A DNA stretch of 64,000 nucleotides from Planctomycetota bacterium (GCA_019636215.1 JAHBXZ010000002.1:393352-457351), one strand, 5' to 3'; counted from the first letter of the stretch, positions 24,604 to 33,374 are shown. Notes: generated from the sequence alone by a model not told the origin. Numbers and translations are program-made.

Positions 24604-24797
24604 GCCGGGCTCCCCTTCCGCAGCGGACTTTACCGCCCGCCCGGCGCGGGGCCAGTAGCTGGTATTGTCGGCCTTGCAAACGGCATCGGGCGGCGTAAGA
24701 TTTCAGGTACAGGGAAATTCTGTCCCCGACCCCCGGGGGTTGCGTCAGGCTTCCGCGTTCAACGCGGTTTGTTCCCTCCGTCAGGAGCATTGGCCGC

Positions 24798-26060
24798 ATG
24801 CCGATCTTTGCCTACGAAGCCATCAACAACCAGGGGCAGAAGGAAACCGGGGAGCTTGAGGCGCCCAATCGCAATCAGGCGATCCTGGAAATCCGCAACA
24901 GCGGACTGAAGCCCACCAAGGTTGCCCAACGCGCCGAAACCGCGGCCAACAAGGCCAACGCCAAGGCCACCAAGGAAGCCGCCGCCGGCAAGCCCGCTAA
25001 AAAGGGCAAGAAGGGCGGCCGCGTCGGCAGCCAGGCCCTGACCGACTTCACCGCGCAGATGGCGGTGCTGATCGATGCCGGCTTGCCCGTGGTGCGCAGC
25101 CTGAAAGTACTGTCCAAGCAACAGAAACCCGGCCCGCTGAAGTTCGTGCTGGAAGACGTTGCGGAAAGCGTGGAAACGGGCTCCAGCCTGTCGGAAGCCT
25201 TTGCGGCCCACCCGCGCGTGTTTGACCGCCTGTACGTCAACATGATCAAGGCCGGCGAGGCCGGCGGTATCCTGGACACCATTCTGCAGCGCCTGGCCGA
25301 CTTCATGGAAAAAGCCCAGCGCCTGAAGAAGAAGGTTATCGGCGCGATGATCTACCCGATCATCGTCATGTCGGTCGCCGTGATGATCCTGACCGGCATC
25401 ATGATCTTCGTGGTTCCTGCGTTTGAACAGATGTTCAAGGAGCAGGGCTTTGAACTGCCGCTGATGACCCAGATCCTGGTTGGTGTCAGCAACGGCATCG
25501 CAAGCTGGAAAGGTGCCGTGTTTGTGGGTGTGGTGGTCGCGACCGGGTTCGGCTTGATGGCCTGGGGCCGCACGCCCAAGGGCGAGCGCTTCGTAGACAA
25601 GATGAAACTGAAGATTCCAATCTTCGGCAACATCATCAAGAAGGCCGTAACGGCCCGCTTCACACGTACCCTTGGTACGCTGGTGACGGCAGGTGTGCCG
25701 ATTCTGGAATCGTTGAACATCTGCAAGAATGCCATCGGCAACGTTGTGCTGGGCGAAGCCATCGACAAGGTCGCCAGCTCGATCAAAGAAGGTGAAACCA
25801 TCGCGGGCCCGCTTGGCGAAACCGGCCTGTTCGACGACCTGGTCGTGAACATGATCGACGTCGGTGAGGAAACCGGCGAACTCGACAAAATGCTGATGAA
25901 GGTGGCCGACACTTTCGACACCTACGTAGACATCGCCGTTGAGTCGCTGGTCAGTATCCTGGAACCCATCCTGATCGTGTTCATGGGTGGGGCGATCGGC
26001 TTCATTGTTATCGCGCTGTTCATGCCGCTGGTCGGCCTGATCGACGCCATCGGCCAGTAA
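24798..26060 (+). CDS. Type IV pilus / type II secretion inner-membrane platform protein (PilC/GspF)
   Basis: A 420-residue protein. It begins MPIFAYEAINNQGQKETGELEAPN, the PilC/GspF N-terminus, followed by an unusual Ala/Lys-rich linker (about residues 45-75). Two GspF domains follow: the first with FTAQMAVLIDAGLPVVRSL and MIKAGEAGGILD, the second with FTRTLGTLVTAGVPILESL and MIDVGEETGELD. Hydrophobic helices lie at about residues 190-215, 235-255 and 390-412. It should organise the pilus or pseudopilus assembly motor in the inner membrane. No other pilus gene lies nearby, so the gene is an isolated part of such a system. Confidence 0.92.
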   Translation: MPIFAYEAINNQGQKETGELEAPNRNQAILEIRNSGLKPTKVAQRAETAANKANAKATKEAAAGKPAKKGKKGGRVGSQALTDFTAQMAVLIDAGLPVVRSLKVLSKQQKPGPLKFVLEDVAESVETGSSLSEAFAAHPRVFDRLYVNMIKAGEAGGILDTILQRLADFMEKAQRLKKKVIGAMIYPIIVMSVAVMILTGIMIFVVPAFEQMFKEQGFELPLMTQILVGVSNGIASWKGAVFVGVVVATGFGLMAWGRTPKGERFVDKMKLKIPIFGNIIKKAVTARFTRTLGTLVTAGVPILESLNICKNAIGNVVLGEAIDKVASSIKEGETIAGPLGETGLFDDLVVNMIDVGEETGELDKMLMKVADTFDTYVDIAVESLVSILEPILIVFMGGAIGFIVIALFMPLVGLIDAIGQ

Positions 26061-26078
26061 ACTGTGTAATCAACAGCA

Positions 26079-26105
26079 AGGGCGGGGTGCCATGCACCCC
26101 GCCCT
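26079..26105 (+). terminator. Intrinsic terminator after pilC/gspF
   Basis: Twelve-base arms AGGGCGGGGTGC and GCACCCCGCCCT surround the loop CAT and are followed by TTCGT. Confidence 0.85.
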
Positions 26106-26140
26106 TTCGTATACTGAACCCGGAGAGAGGACACCTTCGG

Positions 26141-27643
26141 ATGACCGGCAATTCAGGCGGCGTTGGCAAGCTTCTGGCTGTGGCAGTCCTTTTGATCATC
26201 GCCGTAGGGGCGCTGGCGGTGCTTAACATGGACCTGCTGGGACTGAAAACCCGCCTGCTGGGCGGGCCAGAAGACGATCCGTCACGGGTACCTGTGCCTC
26301 CACCGCCCAAGGACCCGCCCAAAGGCGACAATGCACCACTGAACGTGGTGCCCGAGTTTGTGGCAACTCCCCCGGATGACCGCGACTGGCTGACCCGTCG
26401 CGAGCGGCCTCTGCCGCCCAAACTGACCGTGAGTCGCAACGTTGGCGGCTACAAGGCCGAGATTGAACTTGTGCTGGTTCCCGGCGGCTCGTTCATCATG
26501 GGCGAGGACGACGGCGTCGAAAGCAACCAGCCCAAGCGCTGGGTGAAGTGCGACGATTTCTATATCGCACGCACGGAGATGACCAACGAGCAGTACTTCG
26601 CATTCATTCTGGACAACGGCTACACGCGGTCGCAGTTCTGGACCCAGGCGGGGTACGAGTTTGTGCGTGGCAACAGTATGGCCGGCACCGAGCTGATTGG
26701 CTGGGGCGCCCTGGATGAAGCGCGACAGGTGTGGGCGTTGTTGGCCCCGCAAGGCGATGTCACGGTAGAGTTGCGCGCCCCCGATGGTTCGCCCGGTCGC
26801 GCCGGGGCACCGATTCTGGTGCTGCCCGTGGGCGGAACCTGGGGCGATTACTTCCAGTATGACCAGGTGGGCCGGCAGGCCCGCATCAAGGGGCACAACG
26901 GCCAGTGGGCCGACAGCAACGGCGATGAAGTTTCGCGGTTTGCCATGCTCAAAAGTGACGGGCTGCTTCACACCACGGACTTTGCCGGGCGCATCAGGCT
27001 GGACTCGCTGCAGAACAACCGTCGCTACATGATCGTCACCTGGCCCAACGGCAACCTGGATGCGCCTACCAGCGGCATCGTGTCGCGCAGCGAGGCTGTC
27101 CGCCTGCGCGGTCCGAAAATGCCGGTAGTGTCCGTGACCTGGTTTGAAGCCGATGCCTGTGCCCGTTGGTGGGGCGGCCAGTTGCCCTATGAATCATGGT
27201 GGGAGAAAGCCGCGCGGGGCACCGACGGGCGCATTTTCCCATGGGGCAACGACCTTGAGCTGAACGCCGAGCTCTACCCAAACGGCCCGAAAACCACCAG
27301 GTTTGGCAACTTCAACCGGGGTGAAGTCCTTGAGGTCGGTTCTTTTCCCGCCGGGATATCGCCTTTTGGGGCACTCGACATGATGGGCAACGTCTCTGAG
27401 TGGGTCTACGACACGTACACCGCCAGCGCCCTGCGCGAGCCCCGTTTCGGTGGCATCAACCCGCACATTGGCGGCGGCCCTCGCGAAACCCGCGGCGAGC
27501 GCGGCTCCAGCACCAAAGACGACGACCCGCAGACGGCCAAGCTGCACAACCGTCGCCGTGGCGACCCATTCGGGTTCAATCGTTTCCGCGGCATGCGCAT
27601 CGCCTTCACCGTAGAAGCCGCCCTCAAGGCCGCAGGCGGCTGA
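26141..27643 (+). CDS. Membrane-anchored formylglycine-generating-enzyme (SUMF1)-like domain protein
   Basis: A predicted 500-residue protein starting at the ATG at 26141; upstream codons run through the terminator of the previous gene. One transmembrane helix lies at residues 10-28 (LLAVAVLLIIAVGALAVL), followed by a Pro-rich linker. The FGE-like domain starts at VLVPGGSFIMGEDDG and continues after a gap with VVSVTWFEADACARWWGGQLP, FPWGND and ALDMMGNVSEWV. Between the two parts sits an extra region of about 140 residues not usual for the family. Relatives activate sulfatases or serve other roles such as metal binding, so the true reaction is unknown. Confidence 0.8.
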   Translation: MTGNSGGVGKLLAVAVLLIIAVGALAVLNMDLLGLKTRLLGGPEDDPSRVPVPPPPKDPPKGDNAPLNVVPEFVATPPDDRDWLTRRERPLPPKLTVSRNVGGYKAEIELVLVPGGSFIMGEDDGVESNQPKRWVKCDDFYIARTEMTNEQYFAFILDNGYTRSQFWTQAGYEFVRGNSMAGTELIGWGALDEARQVWALLAPQGDVTVELRAPDGSPGRAGAPILVLPVGGTWGDYFQYDQVGRQARIKGHNGQWADSNGDEVSRFAMLKSDGLLHTTDFAGRIRLDSLQNNRRYMIVTWPNGNLDAPTSGIVSRSEAVRLRGPKMPVVSVTWFEADACARWWGGQLPYESWWEKAARGTDGRIFPWGNDLELNAELYPNGPKTTRFGNFNRGEVLEVGSFPAGISPFGALDMMGNVSEWVYDTYTASALREPRFGGINPHIGGGPRETRGERGSSTKDDDPQTAKLHNRRRGDPFGFNRFRGMRIAFTVEAALKAAGG

Positions 27644-27675
27644 TAGTTTGCATCAAGCCCGAGGCCCCCGACTGC

Positions 27676-27695
27676 CGATCTCCAACCGGAGATCG
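27676..27695 (+). promoter_or_regulatory. Hairpin covering the ribosome binding site of the RusA-like gene
   Basis: CGATCTCC and GGAGATCG form a perfect 8-bp stem around AACC. The right arm contains the GGAG that serves as the ribosome binding site, ending two bases before the ATG at 27698. If it folds, it would limit translation of the resolvase gene. Confidence 0.55.
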
Positions 27696-27697
27696 AC

Positions 27698-28225
27698 ATG
27701 GATCGTCACCGGCCAGCCCGCATAAGTGCCTCCGACTTCCGCGCCATGATGGCGGGCCGCAAGGCCGTGCCCAAGCAGCGCATCCCCCAGCGGCCCTGGC
27801 AGGCTCGGGCGTCCGCCACCAGCGATACCTATCGCCTGGTGCTGCCGTTTCTGCCGCCCAGTGTGAACAAGCTGTTTGCCACCATCCGCGACAAGAACAC
27901 CGGCGCACTCAAGCGTGTTCTGACCACGGAGGCTCGCCGCATCCGCCGGCTGATACTGGCCATGGTTCACGGCAATGCAGAACCCGACCGCCTGTATGAA
28001 CTGCATGTGAACGTCCACCTTCGCGCGTTCACGAGCGAAGGCGCTGTGCGCAAAGTGGATCTGACCAACCGCGTCAAGTTCCTCGAAGATTGCCTGTGCA
28101 GTGCCCTGGGCATCGACGACAGCCACATCTTTCGCGTGGTACTGAACAAGCTGCATGCCGAGGAAGAGCAGACCTGCATTGAGCTTCGTCCTCTGCCTGA
28201 CAACGCGGGCCGAAACGCCGCCTAG
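27698..28225 (+). CDS. RusA-like Holliday-junction resolvase family protein
   Basis: A 175-residue protein. After a basic N-terminus of about 45 residues, the RusA-like fold begins at YRLVLPFLPPSVNKLF. The metal-binding region reads KVDLTNRVKFLEDCLCSALG and then IDDSHIF, with a following lysine (LNK), matching the aspartates and lysine of RusA catalytic sites, although the usual DxDN is DLTN. RusA enzymes cut four-way DNA junctions and are mostly carried by phages. No other phage gene is near. The gene is followed 8 bp later by a membrane coiled-coil gene in the same direction. Confidence 0.7.
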   Translation: MDRHRPARISASDFRAMMAGRKAVPKQRIPQRPWQARASATSDTYRLVLPFLPPSVNKLFATIRDKNTGALKRVLTTEARRIRRLILAMVHGNAEPDRLYELHVNVHLRAFTSEGAVRKVDLTNRVKFLEDCLCSALGIDDSHIFRVVLNKLHAEEEQTCIELRPLPDNAGRNAA

Positions 28226-28233
28226 GAGTCGCG

Positions 28234-29094
28234 ATGGAATCTCGCCCGATATCGCTCGCGTCACGCCAGTTGCTGGCCGCCCCATTTGTAGGCGCGCTGG
28301 CCGGGTTTCTTTTCAACCGGGTGCATGCCGGCAACACGGGCTGGTTGCTGCTGGGCGAAATGACAGTCGGCGCGGCGCTGTTTGCGTTTGGCGCGGTTGT
28401 GCATGGCCTGCTGGACACAATGGCCATCGAAACCGCCCGCCGCAATGCCATCAAGCGCCAGATGAGCCTCGCCCAGGCGGCCCGCCAGACCACAAGCCGC
28501 CAGGCCGAACTGCTGGCCTCAGAGCAGCGCCGCTACGAGCAAGCCCGTCGGCTGCTTGATCGCCAGCTTGCCGCAGAGCGCCACGCCGAGGGCCTGCAAC
28601 TGGAACTGTCCCAAACCCGCCGCGACACCGTGCAGCTTGCGAATGTGGTGGCCGGGCTGGTGTCGCACATGCGCCACCAGGTCGCGCACCCGACGGCAGA
28701 ACTTGCCGCCGAAGCCCGTGCGCGCATGGAGGCGATTGAGGCCGCGCAGAACGAACTCGCACGCCGCCAGGTCGAGCTGGATCGCAAGACCGCCAGTGAG
28801 GCCGAAGAGGTCAAATCACGCCTCTTGCAGCTTTCCGTCAGCGACAGCCAGCGCCAGCGCAACATGGAAGCACCCGAGCACCAATCCGGCCGCATCATTG
28901 AGCTGGAAGGTCGCATCCGCAAGCTTGCCCGGGAGATCGAACGGCTCAGCCAGCGCCAGGCTGTCACAGTGGAAACCGGCGAAGCCAGCAAGGTCGCGCA
29001 GGGTGGAACCGCCGATGGCGCCCGGATGGGGTTTCTCAAGGCCATGCTCGAGGCCAATCAGGTACTGCGCCGGCAGATCAAGGACGCAGCCTGA
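28234..29094 (+). CDS. Membrane-anchored coiled-coil protein of unknown function
   Basis: A 286-residue protein. Two hydrophobic segments at the N-terminus (LLAAPFVGALAGFLF and LLLGEMTVGAALFAFGAVV) are followed by long alpha-helical, heptad-like sequence (about residues 65-265) rich in Gln, Arg, Ala and Glu. It should be an inner-membrane protein with a long cytoplasmic coiled coil. It starts 8 bp after the RusA-like gene with AGGAG upstream, so the two are likely co-transcribed. No family is recognised. Confidence 0.65.
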   Translation: MESRPISLASRQLLAAPFVGALAGFLFNRVHAGNTGWLLLGEMTVGAALFAFGAVVHGLLDTMAIETARRNAIKRQMSLAQAARQTTSRQAELLASEQRRYEQARRLLDRQLAAERHAEGLQLELSQTRRDTVQLANVVAGLVSHMRHQVAHPTAELAAEARARMEAIEAAQNELARRQVELDRKTASEAEEVKSRLLQLSVSDSQRQRNMEAPEHQSGRIIELEGRIRKLAREIERLSQRQAVTVETGEASKVAQGGTADGARMGFLKAMLEANQVLRRQIKDAA

Positions 29095-29109
29095 GCCAGC
29101 GAAAACGAC

Positions 29110-29133
29110 AAGGCCCGCCTTCCGGCGGGCCTT
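29110..29133. terminator. Bidirectional terminator between convergent genes
   Basis: Ten-base arms AAGGCCCGCC and GGCGGGCCTT surround TTCC and are followed by TCTTGTTT. The hairpin separates the coiled-coil gene from the convergent hydrolase gene. Confidence 0.88.
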
Positions 29134-29151
29134 TCTTGTTTCCAACAAGCC

Positions 29152-30846
29152 CTACTTGCGTTTCTTGTTTCCGCCGTCGGCCAGCTTCTCGAGAATCTTG
29201 TGGTCGGCCAGCAGCTTCTCGTACTCCTCAAAGAACTTTACAGGCTCTTCGGCCCATGGCGTGTCGGCCGAGTTGGCAAACTCCACCCACTTCATTTTGG
29301 TGAAGGTGCGCTGATAAATCTGCATGTCCTTGGCAACGTACATCGGGTCCTTGGCGCCGTGGCAGAACAGCACAGGCACATCAATCTTCTTGCCCTTGTT
29401 CTCATTGGCGAACTCGAACTTGGGCACAAGGATGCGGGCGTTGCCGCCGACGGGTTTACGCCACTGCGGCTGAGCAAAAAAGATCGGCTCAAGGCCCCTG
29501 TGGTCAGCCCAGCGGCGTTTGATATGGCCGGTTTCCGCCCACATCTTCTGGCTTTCGTTCAGGCTGAGGCTGCCCACTGTGCCTGAAGGGTCGTACACGA
29601 GGTCCTGGCCTGCGCAGTTGAAGGCCAGGTCCTTTTCCTTGTTGTTTTCCATCGCGTTGCGGGCCTGTTCGCGGGAGTTTTCGCCGCTCCAGGTCTGGAT
29701 GATGATGGCAAACTCCACCGAGTCGGGGTGCAGGCGCAGGTACTCCAGCGCGATCCAGCCGCTGACACCATGGGCGATGATGCCCACGCGCTTTTTGCCG
29801 CTGCTTTCCCGGCGCTGTTCGAAGGCCTCCACCAGCTGTGCCAGCGGATAGTAGTACGCCGTACGGTTGACGCTGCCGTCCTGGTTCTTCATCCACTCCA
29901 GGTTCTTCATGCGCGAGCAATCGGGTAGATCCACAAACGTCGCGTTGAACGTCTTGTTCAGTTCAAACACATAGGGGTACCAGTACTGGGCTGACTTGCC
30001 GAGGTCCGGCAGGATCAGCAGGTCGAGGTCGCCACCCTTGCGCGGAGCCTTGCGGGCGAAGCTATGGCCCTCAAGCTCAACGTCGCCGAGGTCGTCCTTG
30101 AACTTCTCGGCCTTGCGCGGGGTCAGAGGAACATCAGGCTTCAGGTTGTCGGCAAAAAACCGCCACTTGTCGACCGTCTCCTGCGTGTCGCCGTGTTCTT
30201 CGCTGGTCAGGTTCTCAAGTGCGTCGGCAATCAGGAAGCGCAGGTCACGCGGGAACTTCTTGTCGGTGAACGACCATTCCAGAAGGCTGACCAGCGTCTT
30301 GACGTTCAGCTTGCCCTGCGCCTGCAGCTCGGGCACCTTCTCGCCCTCGTTGGCACGGTTGAAGATTCCGCCCATTTCGCGGATTACCCTGGCCTTGACC
30401 TTTTCCGGGTAGGCCTTCGACTTCACGATCTCTGCACCCTTGGCCCAACGGTCTGCGTTGACCCAGTTGGTGTTGTTGTACAGCGCCCAAACCACGTGCT
30501 CGGCCGCCGCGGGCTGCTTGGGGCCGCCACCTTTCTTCTCGTCAAACAGGAACTTTTCGTACTCGGCCAGAACGTTGGGATCAGACTCGTCCTTGATGCG
30601 CACCATCACGTTGACGCGATACTGCCACACGTCGGACTCAAGAATGGTCAAGTAATCCGGAACGACTTCCTTGTTCCGAGGCAGCTCGTCAATCGCCTTG
30701 GACTTGTCCAGATTGGTGGACTTGCGGTCGTTCCAGACCTTCTTGAAGTTCTGGATTTCCTTGTTCGCCTGGCCTGACACTGTGGCTGATGCAAGCATCA
30801 CGCCGACTGCGGCAAAAAGCGCCAAACGTCCCAGTCGCTTCTTCAT
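29152..30846 (-). CDS. Exported alpha/beta-hydrolase-fold protein
   Basis: A predicted 564-residue protein. The start is the ATG at 30846 (GGAGGA upstream, then a clean signal peptide LALFAAVGVMLASATVSG); the open frame extends far upstream but only as antisense to the CDF gene. Residues 25-260 are helical and HEAT-like without a named family. The C-terminal half is an alpha/beta hydrolase: LLILPDLGKSAQYWYPYVFEL, the nucleophile elbow AHGVSGWIALEYL, and later VPVLFCHGAKDPMYV with a likely catalytic Asp. The substrate is unknown. It is divergent from the CDF transporter gene, 72 bp away. Confidence 0.75.
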   Translation of the reverse strand: MKKRLGRLALFAAVGVMLASATVSGQANKEIQNFKKVWNDRKSTNLDKSKAIDELPRNKEVVPDYLTILESDVWQYRVNVMVRIKDESDPNVLAEYEKFLFDEKKGGGPKQPAAAEHVVWALYNNTNWVNADRWAKGAEIVKSKAYPEKVKARVIREMGGIFNRANEGEKVPELQAQGKLNVKTLVSLLEWSFTDKKFPRDLRFLIADALENLTSEEHGDTQETVDKWRFFADNLKPDVPLTPRKAEKFKDDLGDVELEGHSFARKAPRKGGDLDLLILPDLGKSAQYWYPYVFELNKTFNATFVDLPDCSRMKNLEWMKNQDGSVNRTAYYYPLAQLVEAFEQRRESSGKKRVGIIAHGVSGWIALEYLRLHPDSVEFAIIIQTWSGENSREQARNAMENNKEKDLAFNCAGQDLVYDPSGTVGSLSLNESQKMWAETGHIKRRWADHRGLEPIFFAQPQWRKPVGGNARILVPKFEFANENKGKKIDVPVLFCHGAKDPMYVAKDMQIYQRTFTKMKWVEFANSADTPWAEEPVKFFEEYEKLLADHKILEKLADGGNKKRK

Positions 30847-30918
30847 TTCATGTCCTCCAGTGCCGGGGGAGGCACTGCCGCGCCAAAAGAGAAGGGGCAC
30901 TTCCCATATGTCCCTATA

Positions 30919-31815
30919 ATGAAGTACGTTGCCGCAACAGGTTCGTCTACGCAAAAAGACTGGCAGATGGGTGCGCAAAAGCTGCTGACCCGGTTCACCA
31001 TCGCCTTCAGCCTGCTGTTGGTGGTGGCGCTTTATGCCGCGTTCTGGATTTACAACAGCCAGCTGGCGCTCGCGCAGGCCGCTGACAGCTTCATGGATGT
31101 CTTTACGGCATCGGTACTTGCGTACACTATCGCGATCTCTGCGCTGCCCTCGGATGAGAACCACCCTTTTGGTCATGCACGAGCTCAACCCATTGGTGCG
31201 CTCATTGCAGCCGTGGTCGCCGGCGTCCTGGCCTTCGAGGTCGCGCGCAGCGCAATCGAGGCATTGCTGGAACAAAAGCGGGTTCAACTGGACTGGCTGT
31301 TGGTCGTCGCGTTCGCCTGCAAGACTCTGGTCAAGGGCTTTGTGATGGCGGCGGCCCGGGCCCTGGGCAAGCGGATGGCCTCGCCGGCCATGGATGCGCT
31401 GCGCGTGGACGCGCGCAATGATGTGCTGGTCAGCCTTGTGGCCATCACCGGTTTTTTCGCCGCGCGACAAGGATGGCCGCAACTCGACGCGATTCTGGCC
31501 ATTCCTGTGGCGGCATGGATCGGACTTGCCGGCCTTGGCCTTGCCAGGGACAACATACGCCTGCTGATGGGCGAGGCCCCTGCACAGGAACGCCAGGAAG
31601 CCCTGCGCGAAATTGCCCGCAAGGTGCCGGGCGTGCTGCAGGCCCACGACCTGCGGGCGCATTTCGTGGGAACCCACCTGCACGTGCAGATTCACATCGT
31701 TGTGGCTGCAGACCTTTCCCTGCGGTCCGCCCACGACATCGGCGAAGCCGTGCGACTTCGCCTTGAAAACGAAGACGATGTGGGCCACTGTGCCGTGCAC
31801 ATTGACATTGAGTAA
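30919..31815 (+). CDS. Cation diffusion facilitator (CDF) family metal transporter
   Basis: A predicted 298-residue inner-membrane protein starting at the ATG at 30919. It shows the CDF layout: helix 2 with the metal-site pattern ADSFMDV, then NHPFGHARAQPIGALI (the histidine loop), and helix 5 with MDALRVDARNDVLVSLVA, where the usual HxxxD is DxxxD. The C-terminal cytoplasmic domain (residues 215-298) has HDLRAHFVGTHLHVQIHI and ends VGHCAVHIDIE, as expected for the metal-sensing dimer domain. It probably exports Zn, Mn, Fe or similar ions. No regulator is adjacent. Confidence 0.88.
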   Translation: MKYVAATGSSTQKDWQMGAQKLLTRFTIAFSLLLVVALYAAFWIYNSQLALAQAADSFMDVFTASVLAYTIAISALPSDENHPFGHARAQPIGALIAAVVAGVLAFEVARSAIEALLEQKRVQLDWLLVVAFACKTLVKGFVMAAARALGKRMASPAMDALRVDARNDVLVSLVAITGFFAARQGWPQLDAILAIPVAAWIGLAGLGLARDNIRLLMGEAPAQERQEALREIARKVPGVLQAHDLRAHFVGTHLHVQIHIVVAADLSLRSAHDIGEAVRLRLENEDDVGHCAVHIDIE

Positions 31816-31939
31816 ATTCGGCGTTCGAGGCACGAAACCTGAAGCCCTCGGTCGGCCCTGCGAAGGCTGAACTGCGCGTTCTTTTCGAGGTCTTGACCAC
31901 GACTGCGCACCCCGCACGGTACCTGATCTGCCTTTCCCC

Positions 31940-31967
31940 TTGCCGCGTCAAGGGCCGCGACTATAAC
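31940..31967 (+). promoter_or_regulatory. Sigma-70-like promoter for the sat leader
   Basis: TTGCCG (31940-31945), a 16-bp spacer and TATAAC (31962-31967). The expected start of transcription, 7-9 bases after the -10, falls at or next to the ATG at 31976. Confidence 0.55.
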
Positions 31968-31975
31968 CCTTGCCT

Positions 31976-32071
31976 ATGAGCCAGCACGGGACCAGCCTTT
32001 TGAGCACTCACATGCGTTGCCTGTGTATGTGCGGTGCTGTCCATTGCGGCGGCACCGGCCTGATCCGCTAG
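31976..32071 (+). CDS. Candidate cysteine-rich leader peptide of sat (31 codons, possibly leaderless)
   Basis: A 31-codon frame upstream of the ATP sulfurylase gene. Its second half reads MRCLCMCGAVHC, four cysteines in ten residues, and it ends in a TAG about 140 bases before sat. The ATG coincides with the transcription start predicted from the promoter at 31940-31967, and no Shine-Dalgarno sequence is present, so the message would be leaderless. A gene for sulfate assimilation behind a cysteine-rich leader is the logic of attenuation by cysteine supply, described for polycysteine leader peptides in mycobacteria. Existence of the peptide is inferred from pattern and context. Confidence 0.4.
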   Translation: MSQHGTSLLSTHMRCLCMCGAVHCGGTGLIR

Positions 32072-32162
32072 CCGGCTGAACCTGATCCAGTCAACCTGTT
32101 TATCCGGCCACGCGGCTTGTGGGGCGCTATGCGCCCGCCTTAACCACTTTCGAAACATGCAT

Positions 32163-32197
32163 GGGCCAGGTTCCTTCGCTGCGAAGGCACCCGGCCC
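32163..32197 (+). promoter_or_regulatory. Hairpin just upstream of the sat ribosome binding site
   Basis: The nested arms GGGCC, GGT and CCTTCGC pair with GCGAAGG, ACC and GGCCC. The stem ends one base before CGGAGG, the sat ribosome binding site. It could control translation or form part of an attenuator switch with the upstream leader peptide. Confidence 0.55.
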
Positions 32198-32208
32198 CGG
32201 AGGCTGTC

Positions 32209-33366
32209 ATGACAAACCTGATTGCACCCCACGGCGGAAAGCTTGTGGATCGCATTGCCCGCGGCGCCGAACGCGCCCGGCTGCTCGAAATCTCGCGTGA
32301 GCTTCCACGCGTCAAGTTGAACGAGCGTGAACTGAGTGACCTTGAACTGATCGCCAACGGGGCGTTCAGTCCGCTGACGGGCTTTCTCACGGAGAAAGAG
32401 TACCACAGCGTCGTCAACGACTTGCGCCTGCCCGACGGCACGGTGTGGGCGTTGCCCATAACTCTTGCGGTGGATGCTGACACTGCCGGTGCCGCCCGCC
32501 TGGACACGCTGGTTGCGCTCAGTGATGAACAGGATGCCGTTGTCGGCGTGTTGACGGTGCAGAGCATCTACAAGTTCGACAAAGCCGACAAAGCCCGCAA
32601 AGTCTATGGCACCGAAGACGCCAACCACCCCGGCGTGGCCTACATCAACGCGCGCAAGCCGGTGTTCCTGGGTGGGCCTGTGACCCTGCTGGCCGAACGC
32701 CCCCCGCAGTTCGCAGATGTTCACCGCACGCCAGCGCAGACGCGAGCCCTGTTTGCCGAACGCGGGTGGAGGACCGTGGCGGCCTTCCAGACTCGCAACC
32801 CGATCCACCGTGCACACGAGTACCTGACCAAGGTCGCGCTGGAGTTCACCGATGGCCTGCTGATCCACCCGCTGGTCGGTGAGACCAAGGAGGGCGACAT
32901 CCCGGCCGATGTTCGGGTGGAGGCATACAAGGTTCTGCTGGAGAAGTACTACCCGGCCCAGCGTACGGTCTTGAGCACCTTCCCCGCTGCCATGCGTTAC
33001 GCGGGCCCGCGTGAGGCGATTCACCATGCGCTGGCGCGCAAGAATTACGGCGTCAGCCACTTCATTGTGGGCCGTGACCACGCGGGCGTGGGCAGCTATT
33101 ACGGTACCTACGATGCCCAGCGCATCTTTGACCGTTTCACGCCTGCTGAGCTGGGCATTACGCCCCTGAAGTTCGAGCACACGTTCTGGCACAAAGGCCT
33201 GGGCGAGATCGTAAGCGAGAAAACCAGCCCCGGCCCCAAGGAGCAGCACCTGGTGCTCAGCGGTACCAAAGTGCGCGAGATTCTGGCCGCCGGTGGCGAG
33301 CTGCCGCCGGAGTTCACAAGGCCTGAAGTAAGCGCCGTGCTGCGCAGGTTCTACGCAGGCCGTTAG
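32209..33366 (+). CDS. sat: Sulfate adenylyltransferase (ATP sulfurylase)
   Basis: A predicted 385-residue enzyme that joins ATP and sulfate to adenosine phosphosulfate, the first step of sulfate assimilation or, run backwards, of sulfite oxidation. The start is the ATG at 32209 with GGAGG at good spacing. It carries the signature [13 protein letters not shown] (about residues 194-206), then [12 protein letters not shown], typical of the monomer-type Sat of Bacillus and plants rather than CysDN. Its length is normal. No APS kinase or APS reductase gene is near. The upstream region carries candidate regulation. Confidence 0.95.
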   Translation: MTNLIAPHGGKLVDRIARGAERARLLEISRELPRVKLNERELSDLELIANGAFSPLTGFLTEKEYHSVVNDLRLPDGTVWALPITLAVDADTAGAARLDTLVALSDEQDAVVGVLTVQSIYKFDKADKARKVYGTEDANHPGVAYINARKPVFLGGPVTLLAERPPQFADVHRTPAQTRALFAERGWRTVAAFQTRNPIHRAHEYLTKVALEFTDGLLIHPLVGETKEGDIPADVRVEAYKVLLEKYYPAQRTVLSTFPAAMRYAGPREAIHHALARKNYGVSHFIVGRDHAGVGSYYGTYDAQRIFDRFTPAELGITPLKFEHTFWHKGLGEIVSEKTSPGPKEQHLVLSGTKVREILAAGGELPPEFTRPEVSAVLRRFYAGR

Positions 33367-33374
33367 GCGCAGCT

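Larger units (their letters stand above)
31816..32208. other. 393-bp spacer between the CDF gene and sat
   Basis: The first 120 bases show nothing I can name. The second part holds a sigma-70-like promoter (31940-31967), a 31-codon cysteine-rich reading frame (31976-32071), a short hairpin at 32122-32136 (GGGCGC, TAT, GCGCCC) and a larger hairpin just before the sat ribosome binding site (32163-32197). Together they look like a regulated leader. Confidence 0.6.

Noticed and set aside
30847..31917. Upstream extension of the alpha/beta hydrolase to a 921-residue protein
   Set aside because: The extension is antisense to the CDF transporter gene, and the ATG at 30846 has both a ribosome binding site and a signal peptide.
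32119..32208. Longer N-terminus of ATP sulfurylase (start at 32119)
   Set aside because: It would place the strong ribosome binding site CGGAGG and the hairpin inside the gene. Homologues of this size start near the ATG at 32209.
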